DNA of 64,000 nucleotides, taken from assembly GCA_002729495.1 (NCBI GenBank), contig PBYE01000064.1:1-64000 (forward strand). Reading direction: 5' to 3'. Position 1 is the stretch's first letter, and each line of letters begins with the position of its first letter. The translations under genes and the position numbers were made by a program. This DNA comes from Chromatiales bacterium. GTDB taxonomy: Bacteria; Pseudomonadota; Gammaproteobacteria; Steroidobacterales; GCA-2729495. Below, piece by piece: positions 26,480 to 34,612 of this stretch. A model generated the notes under the pieces. It was not told the origin of the DNA, did not search any database, and saw only the letters and a list, made by a program, of their open reading frames with translations.

Positions 26480-27793
26480 ATGACAAAACGGCAGGAAGTA
26501 CGGGTTCCCGATATTGGCGATTTTGCGGATGTTGAAATCGTTGAAGTGCTGGTAGCGGCAGGCGATGAAGTTGCGGCCGAGGATTCATTGATTACGCTGG
26601 AAACTGACAAGGCAGCGATGGACGTGCCTGTGCCCGCCGCCGGCAAGGTTGTCGAAATATCCGTGGGTACGGGCGACCGCGTTTCGGAAGGTAGCCTGAT
26701 CCTGGTGCTTGACGCAGAAGATGTTGCCGCCGAACCGGAAGAACCGGCGGAGGAAAAAACAGGGCCGGCGCCAGGTGAGCCGGAAGAAAAGAGCCAACCG
26801 GAAAAAACCGCCACCGTGCCTGCTCCGGTACCGGTTGCAGCGCAGGCGGGCACGTTGCCGCCCGTGGATGAGTCGACCTTTGCCAAAGCGCATGCCAGCC
26901 CGTCGGTGCGTAAATTTGCGCGGGAGCTGGGCGTGGACCTGGCGAGCGTGCAAGGCAGCGGCACCAAGCGAAGAATTACCAAGGTTGATATCAAGGCTTT
27001 CGTAAAAGCGATATTGACCGGACAGGCCGGCGGCCCCGGTGGGGCACTCCCGGAATTGCCTACGGTTGATTTCAGCAAGTTCGGTGAGGTCGAAGAAAAA
27101 CCACTCGGGCGTATTCAGAAGATTTCCGGGCCGCGGCTGCATGCGAGCTGGGTCAATATTCCGCATGTTACGCAGCACGACGAAGCCGACATTACCGATA
27201 TGGAGGCACAGCGGCAAAAGCTGAAAAAAGTGGCTGCTAAGAAGGACATCAAGCTGACGCCGCTCGCGTTCATCATCCGCGCGTGCGTGCAGGCCTTGCA
27301 GGAGTTTCCTGTTTTTGCGACTTCAATGAGCGCAGACGGCAGCGGCCTTGTATGGAAAAAGTATATACACATTGGTTTCGCTGCAGATACTCCGAACGGA
27401 CTGGTCGTTCCCGTCATACGCGACGCCGATAAGAAGGACTTGTTTGCGCTGGCCGAAGAGCTTGCTGACCTGAGTAGGCGAGCCCGCGAAGGAAAGCTTA
27501 CTCTTGACGAAATGCAGGGTGGAACTTTCACGGTTTCCAGCCTGGGAGGTATAGGCGGTACTGCGTTTACACCGATAATCAATCCGCCGGAGGTGGCGAT
27601 TCTGGGTGTGGCCCGTTCGAAGCACATGCCGGTCTGGAATGGCAAGAAGTTTCAGGCGCGCCTGATATTGCCCCTGTCACTTTCTTACGACCACCGCGTT
27701 ATCGACGGGGCAACCGGCGTTCGCTTTACCACCTATCTTGGCGAGCGGCTTGCCGATGCCGAAGGTTTGATTGGCAGGCGCCGCGATGACTGA
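26480..27793 (+). CDS. aceF: Dihydrolipoamide acetyltransferase, E2 of pyruvate dehydrogenase
   Basis: A 437-residue E2 with one lipoyl domain (residues 1-78, lipoyl Lys near 44 in ETDKAAMDVP), a Pro/Ala/Glu-rich linker, the peripheral subunit-binding domain (about 135-172, ASPSVRKFARELGVDL) and the catalytic core (about 205-437) with DHRVIDGATG near the end. It transfers acetyl from lipoyl to CoA. E. coli E2 has three lipoyl domains; here there is one, and another sits on E3. It starts 20 bases after aceE. Confidence 0.96.
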   Translation: MTKRQEVRVPDIGDFADVEIVEVLVAAGDEVAAEDSLITLETDKAAMDVPVPAAGKVVEISVGTGDRVSEGSLILVLDAEDVAAEPEEPAEEKTGPAPGEPEEKSQPEKTATVPAPVPVAAQAGTLPPVDESTFAKAHASPSVRKFARELGVDLASVQGSGTKRRITKVDIKAFVKAILTGQAGGPGGALPELPTVDFSKFGEVEEKPLGRIQKISGPRLHASWVNIPHVTQHDEADITDMEAQRQKLKKVAAKKDIKLTPLAFIIRACVQALQEFPVFATSMSADGSGLVWKKYIHIGFAADTPNGLVVPVIRDADKKDLFALAEELADLSRRAREGKLTLDEMQGGTFTVSSLGGIGGTAFTPIINPPEVAILGVARSKHMPVWNGKKFQARLILPLSLSYDHRVIDGATGVRFTTYLGERLADAEGLIGRRRDD

Positions 27794-29543
27794 TGTTATA
27801 GAGGTAAAAGTTCCTGACATCGGCGATTTCAGCGATGTGGATGTCATCGAAGTACACGTTGCAGCGGGCGATAAAATTGCAACTGAAGATTCCCTGATTA
27901 CGCTCGAAACCGAAAAGGCGGCGATGGACGTACCTTCGCCCGCCGCCGGCCGTGTCGAGGAGATGCTCATCAGTGTGGGCGACAAGGCTTCTGAAGGAAC
28001 GGTCATACTCAAGCTCGCGGCAGAAGAAGCCCCGGCCGAATCCGAAGAGAAGCCTGACAAGGATGCGCCCGGTGAGCCTGAGAGGCAGGCGCCTGCGGTC
28101 GCGGCAATACCAGCCAGCAGCTATACCGGCGAAGTGGATGCGGAAACAGGTTTACTCGTCCTTGGTGCCGGACCCGGAGGCTACACGGCCGCATTTCGCG
28201 CTGCCGACCTCGGTTTGAACGTAACGCTGGTTGAACGGTGGCCCGCGCTGGGCGGCGTTTGTCTGAACGTCGGCTGTATTCCGTCGAAAGCTCTTTTGCA
28301 TGCGGCGAAAGTAATTGAAGAAGCCGCAGAGATGGGTGAGTTCGGGGTTCGGTTTGGGAAACCGGAAATAGACACGAACAAGTTGCGCAACTGGAAACAA
28401 AGCGTGGTCGACCGGCTGACCGGCGGGCTTAGCGGCCTGGCAAAGCAGCGCAAGGTGAATGTAGTGCAGGGTGTAGGAACGTTCCTTTCGCCCCACCACG
28501 TACGGGTCGAGGGCGAATCCGGCAGCCAGGTGATCGCCTTTCAGCAATGCATCATTGCGGCCGGTTCGGAACCAGCCATGCTTCCCGGGTTGCCGGATGA
28601 TCCGCGCGTCATCGACTCAAGTGGCGCGCTGGAACTCGAAAACCTACCGGAGCGAATGCTCGTTATCGGTGGCGGGATCATCGGCCTGGAAATGGCGACC
28701 GTCTATGACGCACTGGGCGTGAAGGTAACGGTTGTCGAGCTGACCAAGACCCTGGTGCCGGGGTGCGACCCGGACCTTGTGCGCCCCCTGGAGAAACGCA
28801 TCAGGGGGCGTTACGAGGCCATACTCAAGGGCATCAGTACCAGCTCGGTCGAAGCCAAAGAAGATGGCCTGCATGTCAGCTTCGAAGGCGCTGGTGCGCC
28901 CGATCCACAGGTATTCGGGACGGTACTGGTTGCGGTTGGCCGGGCCGCCAACGGCAACCGGATCGGTGCAGAGCTCGCGGGTATTGAAGTTGACGAGCGT
29001 GGCATCATTTCCGTAGACAATCAGCAGCGCACCAACGTATCTCATATTTTTGCTATTGGTGACATTGTTGGAGAACCGATGCTGGCTCACAAGGCGACCC
29101 ACGAAGGCAAAGTTGCTGCCGAGGTTGCCGCGGGCCAGAAATCCTTTTTTGATGCCCGGGTTATTCCCGGCGTTGCCTACACCGACCCCGAGATCGCGTG
29201 GGTCGGCATCACCGAGACCGAGGCAAAAGCTGAAGGCCTTGACTACGAAACCGGCAAGTTTCCGTGGGCCGCCAGCGGACGTTCACTTTCGATCGGACGT
29301 GATGACGGTGTTACCAAGATTATTTTCGACAAAGCCAGCGGCAAGATTATCGGTGCCGGCATGGTGGGTCCTAATGCCGGCGAATTGATCGCCGAAGCCG
29401 GCCTGGCAATCGAAATGGGCTGCGACGCTGCTGATATAGGCCTGACGGTGCATGCGCATCCAACCTTGTCAGAGACTTTTGCGATGGCCGCCGAAGCGTT
29501 TGAGGGCACGCTTACCGATCTATATATCCCGAAGAAGAAGTAA
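27786..29543 (+). CDS. lpdA: Dihydrolipoamide dehydrogenase (E3) with N-terminal lipoyl domain
   Basis: A 585-residue E3. Residues 1-78 are a lipoyl domain almost identical in pattern to that of the preceding E2 (Lys near 44 in ETEKAAMDVP). The flavoprotein follows with VLGAGPGGYTAA near 123-134, the redox disulfide CLNVGCIPSK near 158-167, and HAHPTLSETFAMAAEA near the C-terminus with the catalytic His-Glu pair. It reoxidises dihydrolipoyl groups with FAD and NAD+. The lipoyl-E3 layout is known, for example in Neisseria. The ATG overlaps the aceF stop by eight bases. Confidence 0.96.
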   Translation: MTDVIEVKVPDIGDFSDVDVIEVHVAAGDKIATEDSLITLETEKAAMDVPSPAAGRVEEMLISVGDKASEGTVILKLAAEEAPAESEEKPDKDAPGEPERQAPAVAAIPASSYTGEVDAETGLLVLGAGPGGYTAAFRAADLGLNVTLVERWPALGGVCLNVGCIPSKALLHAAKVIEEAAEMGEFGVRFGKPEIDTNKLRNWKQSVVDRLTGGLSGLAKQRKVNVVQGVGTFLSPHHVRVEGESGSQVIAFQQCIIAAGSEPAMLPGLPDDPRVIDSSGALELENLPERMLVIGGGIIGLEMATVYDALGVKVTVVELTKTLVPGCDPDLVRPLEKRIRGRYEAILKGISTSSVEAKEDGLHVSFEGAGAPDPQVFGTVLVAVGRAANGNRIGAELAGIEVDERGIISVDNQQRTNVSHIFAIGDIVGEPMLAHKATHEGKVAAEVAAGQKSFFDARVIPGVAYTDPEIAWVGITETEAKAEGLDYETGKFPWAASGRSLSIGRDDGVTKIIFDKASGKIIGAGMVGPNAGELIAEAGLAIEMGCDAADIGLTVHAHPTLSETFAMAAEAFEGTLTDLYIPKKK

Positions 29544-29582
29544 ACGGCACCGTGGAACCAGCCGGACTTTTCCTGATGGCGA

Positions 29583-30218
29583 TCAGACCGTAGTTTTGGC
29601 CTTGTATTCACACAGGTCATTAATCACGCACTCGTGACATAGCGGTTTGCGTGCTTTGCACACGTAGCGCCCGTGCAGGATCAGCCAGTGATGGGCTCCC
29701 TGCCTGAATTCGTCCGGTGTGAACTTGAGTAGTTTCTTTTCGACTTCGAGCGGTGTTTTGCCGGGCGCGATACGGGTCCGGTTGCCCACCCGGAAAATAT
29801 GCGTGTCAACGGCAATCGTCGGGTGCCCGAAGGCAGTATTGAGGATGACGTTTGCAGTCTTACGGCCCACGCCGGGTAATGCCTCCAGGTCCGCCCGGTT
29901 ATCCGGCACCTGGCCGTCATGTTGATCAGCCAGCATTCGGCAGGTCTTCAGTATATTTTTTGCCTTGGTGTTATAGAGACCGATGGACTTGATGTAGCGC
30001 TTTAGTCCGGCTTCGCCGAGCTTGAGTATCGCTTCCGGGGTATTGGCGACCGGATACAGTTTGCTGGTTGCCTTGTTTACCCCGACGTCGGTGGCCTGGG
30101 CAGACAGGATTACCGAGATCAGCAATTCGAACGGTGACTGGTAGTGCAGTTCCGTGTCGGGTTTGGGATTGTGTTCGGCGAGGCGCTGAAAGATCGCAGT
30201 GCGTTTGGCTACATTCAT
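29583..30218 (-). CDS. nth: Endonuclease III
   Basis: A 211-residue DNA glycosylase/AP lyase for oxidised pyrimidines. The helix-hairpin-helix with catalytic Lys is in LPGVGRKTANVILN, and the catalytic Asp in VDTHIFRVGNR. The four [4Fe-4S] cysteines at the C-terminus have the spacing C-x6-C-x2-C-x5-C (CKARKPLCHECVINDLC). It is convergent with lpdA. Confidence 0.96.
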   Translation of the reverse strand: MNVAKRTAIFQRLAEHNPKPDTELHYQSPFELLISVILSAQATDVGVNKATSKLYPVANTPEAILKLGEAGLKRYIKSIGLYNTKAKNILKTCRMLADQHDGQVPDNRADLEALPGVGRKTANVILNTAFGHPTIAVDTHIFRVGNRTRIAPGKTPLEVEKKLLKFTPDEFRQGAHHWLILHGRYVCKARKPLCHECVINDLCEYKAKTTV

Positions 30219-30295
30219 GAAACCGGGTTATTAGTGAGAGCGGTAGCAATGATGATGAGCATAAGATCCGTCATGTGGCCCTCGTTTAGTAATAT

Positions 30296-32296
30296 CTAGC
30301 GCACCCTCATTCCGGCTGTCGCGCCATCATCCGGACTCAGCAGAAATATATCTTTATCCCCGGCTGCAAGGATCATGCCTTCCGAAGTCCCGAACTTCAT
30401 TTTCCGTGGCTTGAGGTTCGCAACGACCACGACAAAGCGACCGACGAGGTCGTCAGGGTCATAGGCGCTCTTGATGCCGGCAAGGACTGACCGTTCGCCG
30501 TCGCCGTCATCGAGCGTTACCCGCAGCAGTTTATCCGCACCTTCGACGGTTTCTGCATTCGTTACTTTTGCGACGCGCATATCGACTTTCAGGAAATCGT
30601 CGATGCTGATGTAGTCGTCGTCATCCTGGTTGCCACCTTCCGGGGCTATTGATGTTTCAGTCATCTTTTCCACGCTCGCGGGATCAACCCGTGTCATCAG
30701 AGGTTCAAATTTGTTTATCCGTGTGCTGAGCAATGCATCGTCCCGGCTGTGCCAGTCGGCGATGTCTGCATTCAGGAACGCCGCGGCTTTATCTGCCATG
30801 GCAGGCAAAACCGGGGCGAGGTAAATCATCAGCACCCGGAACAGGTTCAGGCCCTGCGTGCAGACAGCCTGGACCTCTGCCGCGGTTGCCCCGTCTTTGG
30901 CGAGCACCCACGGCTTGCGTTCATCGATGTACTGGTTGGCCTGGTCGGCAAGTTGCATAATCAGCCGCATAGCGCGCGAGTACTCGCGCTGTTCGTAATA
31001 GACGGCAATTTTGTTGCCGCTGTCGACAAACTCGGCATACAGCTCCGGCCGTTCCAGTTTGGTATCCAGTTCGCCGTCAAAACTGCGCGCGATAAAGCCG
31101 GCACACCGACTGGCTATGTTCACGAGCTTGCCAACCAGGTCGGAATTGGATTTGGCAATGAAATCGTCCAGGTTGAGGTCGATGTCCTCGATGCCGGGGC
31201 CGAGCTTACCGGCATAGTAGTAACGCAGGCACTCGGGGTCGAGGTGCTCGAGCCAGTTGGCGGCTGACACGAAAGTGCCGCGCGACTTTGACATCTTCTG
31301 GCCGTTCACCGTCAGAAAACCGTGTGCGAATACCTTTGTGGGTTTGCGGTAACCCGCACCCTCGAGCACGGCCGGCCAGAACAGCGTATGGAAATAAACA
31401 ATGTCCTTGCCGATGAAGTGATACAACTCGGCTGTACTGTCTGCCGCAAAGTATTCATCAAAATCCAGGTCGTCACGCCGTTCGCACAGGTTCTGGAAGC
31501 TGGCGAGATAGCCAATGGGTGCATCCAGCCAGACATAGAAGTACTTGTTATCGGTACCAGGGATCCGGAACCCGAAGTAGGGGGCATCGCGGGAAATATT
31601 CCAATCCAGCAACCCGGTATCGAACCATTCGGCGAGTTTATTGCTTACGGCATCGTCCACAGTACCGCTTCGCGTCCAGTCGCGTAGCATCGTCTCAAAG
31701 GAGGTAAGTTTGAAGAACAGGTGATCTGAAACACGTGTCACGGGAGTTGTTCCGGACAATGTTGAAACAGGGTTAATCAGCTCGGTAGCCGAGTAAGTTC
31801 GGAAGCAGACTTCACAGCCGTCACCATACTGGTCTTCAGCTTTACATTTTGGGTTAGGGCAGATGCCGCGAACAAACCGGTCCGGAAGAAACATTCCTGC
31901 TTCTTCGTCGTATAGCTGTTCGACGGTGCGCGTATCTACGAGGCTATTAGCGACCAGCTTTGCGTAGATATCCTCAACCAATTCGCGGTTTTCATCGGAG
32001 TGGGTGGAATGGAAGTTGTCGAAGCCAATATGGAATGCGGCAAAGTCGCGCTGATGTTCCGTGCGGTAGCGTTCGACGAGCTGTTCCGGCTCGATTCCCT
32101 CTTCGCGGGCACGCAGCATGACCGGGGTACCGTGCGCGTCACTTGCACATATATAAGTACAGGCATTGCCAATCGACCTCTGAAAACGGACCCAGATATC
32201 GGTCTGCAAATACTCGACGAGATGGCCGATATGGATCGGCCCGTTCGCATAGGGTAACGCGCTGGTTACTAACAGTTTTCTCTGGTTTTCGGGCAT
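30296..32296 (-). CDS. metG: Methionyl-tRNA synthetase
   Basis: A 666-residue class I synthetase, like the 677 of E. coli. [12 protein letters not shown] near residue 21 is the HIGH motif, the zinc knuckle is [19 protein letters not shown], and KMSKS appears as KMSKSRG. The C-terminal 110 residues are the tRNA-binding (EMAP-like) dimerisation domain. The ATG at 32296 gives the expected N-terminus [20 protein letters not shown]; a longer in-frame start at 32401 is rejected as it adds unrelated sequence. Confidence 0.96.
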   Translation of the reverse strand: MPENQRKLLVTSALPYANGPIHIGHLVEYLQTDIWVRFQRSIGNACTYICASDAHGTPVMLRAREEGIEPEQLVERYRTEHQRDFAAFHIGFDNFHSTHSDENRELVEDIYAKLVANSLVDTRTVEQLYDEEAGMFLPDRFVRGICPNPKCKAEDQYGDGCEVCFRTYSATELINPVSTLSGTTPVTRVSDHLFFKLTSFETMLRDWTRSGTVDDAVSNKLAEWFDTGLLDWNISRDAPYFGFRIPGTDNKYFYVWLDAPIGYLASFQNLCERRDDLDFDEYFAADSTAELYHFIGKDIVYFHTLFWPAVLEGAGYRKPTKVFAHGFLTVNGQKMSKSRGTFVSAANWLEHLDPECLRYYYAGKLGPGIEDIDLNLDDFIAKSNSDLVGKLVNIASRCAGFIARSFDGELDTKLERPELYAEFVDSGNKIAVYYEQREYSRAMRLIMQLADQANQYIDERKPWVLAKDGATAAEVQAVCTQGLNLFRVLMIYLAPVLPAMADKAAAFLNADIADWHSRDDALLSTRINKFEPLMTRVDPASVEKMTETSIAPEGGNQDDDDYISIDDFLKVDMRVAKVTNAETVEGADKLLRVTLDDGDGERSVLAGIKSAYDPDDLVGRFVVVVANLKPRKMKFGTSEGMILAAGDKDIFLLSPDDGATAGMRVR

Positions 32297-32410
32297 GCAT
32301 CCATCCGGCTGTGTCAGCCCCGGGAGGCGTAGGGCTGCGCCGCAAGGGTAGCAGGAAAGGGCGCGAATTAAAGCTTTTTGCGTGCCCGTGGTTCCGGGCA
32401 CAGGGGGCGA

Positions 32411-33475
32411 CTATTCGGTGAGCAGCCGATGTTTATGGAACTTGTCTTTATCGTTCGCGAATTCGTAAGCACTCTTACCCGTGATGCCGCCTTTGTCGAA
32501 TAAATCCGAAAGGGCTTTGTCCATGGTGATCATTCCGGATTTGCGACCGGCCTGCATGGCGGTCTCGAGCTGGTCAAGTTTGCCCTGCCTGATCATATTA
32601 GACGTGGCTGGCGTACTGATCAGAATTTCGAGTGCGGCAACCAGCCCGTCCGCGCCCTTACGCGGAATTAGTTGTTGCGATATCACGCCGCGCAGTGATG
32701 TCGACAGCATTGTCCGCACATGCGGCTGCTTGTCGGTAGGGAATACGTTGACGATACGGTCGACGGTCGCGCCCGCGCCGTTGGTATGCAGGGTGCCCAT
32801 CACCAGGATGCCCATTTCTGCTGCGGTCACGGCAATGCTGACGGTTTCGAGATCACGCATTTCGCCGACCAGGATCACGTCCGGGTCTTCGCGCAGGGCT
32901 GAGTGCAGGGCGCCCGAAAAGGATTTGCAGTGATGGCCGAGTTCACGCTGACTGATCAGACAGCGGTTCCGTTCATGCACGAATTCGATGGGATCTTCAA
33001 TCGTCAGGATGTGGCCCTTCATCCTGCTGTTGATCTCGGCGATCATTGCCGCGAGTGTCGTGGACTTGCCAGAACCTGTTTTACCGGTAACCAGGATCAT
33101 TCCCTGGGTTTCCTTGCACAGCGTTTTTAGTACCGGGGGCAAAGCGAGCTCTTCCAGGGACTTGGCCTGGCTGGGGATAGCGCGAAACACCCCGCCCATG
33201 CCGCCGAGGTGTCTCATGATGTTCACGCGAAAGCGCGCGAGGCCGTCGATCATGTACGCAAAGTCCACGGAATCGTGCTCTTCAAACTGGTTACGGTCCT
33301 TTTCATTCATAATTTCGCCAAGGACTTCCTCGGTCCGTTCCTGGGCCAGCAGTTCGTCTTCCACCGTATCGAGGTGGCCGTACAGGCGCATACGCGGAGG
33401 TTGGCCGGCGATGAAGTGCAGGTCAGAGCCATTTTGTTCAATCAGTGTACGAAGATAGTGATCTATTTGACTCAT
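32411..33475 (-). CDS. PilT/PilU-family twitching motility ATPase (second copy)
   Basis: A 354-residue hexameric secretion ATPase of the pilus retraction type. Walker A is TGKTGSGKST near 130-139, the Asp box is near TIEDPIEFVH, Walker B LREDPDVILVGEMRD with the catalytic Glu, and the His box is GTLHTNGA. It resembles PilU more than PilT in length, but the assignment is uncertain. It follows the other ATPase by 22 bases and is the third gene of the kinase-ATPase-ATPase operon. It ends a transcription unit before metG. Confidence 0.88.
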   Translation of the reverse strand: MSQIDHYLRTLIEQNGSDLHFIAGQPPRMRLYGHLDTVEDELLAQERTEEVLGEIMNEKDRNQFEEHDSVDFAYMIDGLARFRVNIMRHLGGMGGVFRAIPSQAKSLEELALPPVLKTLCKETQGMILVTGKTGSGKSTTLAAMIAEINSRMKGHILTIEDPIEFVHERNRCLISQRELGHHCKSFSGALHSALREDPDVILVGEMRDLETVSIAVTAAEMGILVMGTLHTNGAGATVDRIVNVFPTDKQPHVRTMLSTSLRGVISQQLIPRKGADGLVAALEILISTPATSNMIRQGKLDQLETAMQAGRKSGMITMDKALSDLFDKGGITGKSAYEFANDKDKFHKHRLLTE

Positions 33476-33497
33476 GGTTTAGTCCGCATTAACTGCA

Positions 33498-34595
33498 TCA
33501 ATTTATCTTGGGCATGTCGACTTTCTTCAGCACAGTAGTATCGGTGACAAACTTCTGGAACAGGGTTTTGTCGGACGCAAATCGGGACGCATCATCCGGG
33601 TCCACTTCCTTGCGATTCACGGCATCGAGAAGCGCCTGGTCCATCAGCTGCATACCGTATTCGCCACCCGTCTGCAGCTGGCTGGGTATCTGGTGTGTCT
33701 GGTCGGTAAGAATGAGGTTGGCGATGGCCCGGGTCATTACCATGACTTCGAGACAGGCCCGGCGCCCTTTGCCTTCAGGGGTCTTAATCAGGTTCTGCGT
33801 CAGTACGGCCTTCAGGCCCTGGCCAAGGAAGCTCTTCGTCTGTTCCCGCATATCGCTTGGGAGTGCATCGATAACTCGGTCGATAGTTTTAACGGCGCCA
33901 ATTGTGTGCAGCGTACCGAAGACCAGGTGGCCTGTTTCGGCAGCTGTCATTGCCATCGATATCGTTTCAGCATCGCGCAGTTCACCTACCAGGATCACAT
34001 CCGGGTCTTCACGCAGAGCGGCGCGTATGCCTTCGGCGAAACTCGGCAGGTGCGTTCCCAGCTCCCGCTGAATAATTTGTGATTTCTTGCCTTCGTGGAC
34101 GAACTCGATCGGGTCCTCGAGGCTGATGATGTTGAGGTTTCTCGAACGGTTCAGGTAATCGACCATTGCCGCGAGCGTCGTCGACTTACCCGTTCCGGTT
34201 GAGCCGGTAACCAGCACCATGCCCTGGTGGTTGTCACAGGTTTTGCGGACCACCTCGGGCAGGCTCAGGCTTTCGAGTGTAGGCACCTCCGTCGGTATGA
34301 ACCGGAAAGTCACGCCAATGCCAGTCGCCTTGCGGAACAAGTTCACACGGTAGCGGCCACCGTCTTCGGAGACGTAGGAGAAATCGATATCATCACCGGT
34401 CTCGAATCGTTTCTTTTGATTCTTCGTCAGGATCTCGTCGACATAGGTTTCGAGTTCCTGCGCGCCGAGTTCGCGAAACTTGATGGGCATCAGGTCGCCA
34501 TGCATGCGCAGCATCGGAGGCACCCCGACGGCCAGGTGAATATCCGAGCAGTTTTGCGCCAGGCCGAGTTTAAGAAATGAGTCTATGCGTGCCAT
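33498..34595 (-). CDS. PilT/PilU-family twitching motility ATPase (first copy)
   Basis: A 365-residue ATPase of the PilT family. Walker A is TGSTGTGKST, the Asp box SLEDPIEFVH, Walker B LREDPDVILVGELRD and the His box GTLHTIGA. These enzymes power pilus retraction at the inner membrane. The ATG at 34595 is chosen because AGGCAGG lies upstream and translation begins MARIDSFLKLGLAQNCSDIH, the usual N-terminal pattern; a GTG at 34619 would overlap the kinase stop. Not necessarily the main pilT, since canonical pilT usually sits with yggS and proC, which are absent here. Confidence 0.88.
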   Translation of the reverse strand: MARIDSFLKLGLAQNCSDIHLAVGVPPMLRMHGDLMPIKFRELGAQELETYVDEILTKNQKKRFETGDDIDFSYVSEDGGRYRVNLFRKATGIGVTFRFIPTEVPTLESLSLPEVVRKTCDNHQGMVLVTGSTGTGKSTTLAAMVDYLNRSRNLNIISLEDPIEFVHEGKKSQIIQRELGTHLPSFAEGIRAALREDPDVILVGELRDAETISMAMTAAETGHLVFGTLHTIGAVKTIDRVIDALPSDMREQTKSFLGQGLKAVLTQNLIKTPEGKGRRACLEVMVMTRAIANLILTDQTHQIPSQLQTGGEYGMQLMDQALLDAVNRKEVDPDDASRFASDKTLFQKFVTDTTVLKKVDMPKIN

Positions 34596-34612
34596 ATCGG
34601 TTGCCTGCCTCG

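Noticed and set aside
32382-32401. GTGCCCG-CGGGCAC hairpin after the PilU-like gene
   Set aside because: The stem is perfect over seven pairs but lacks a T run in either direction, so it is not called a terminator.
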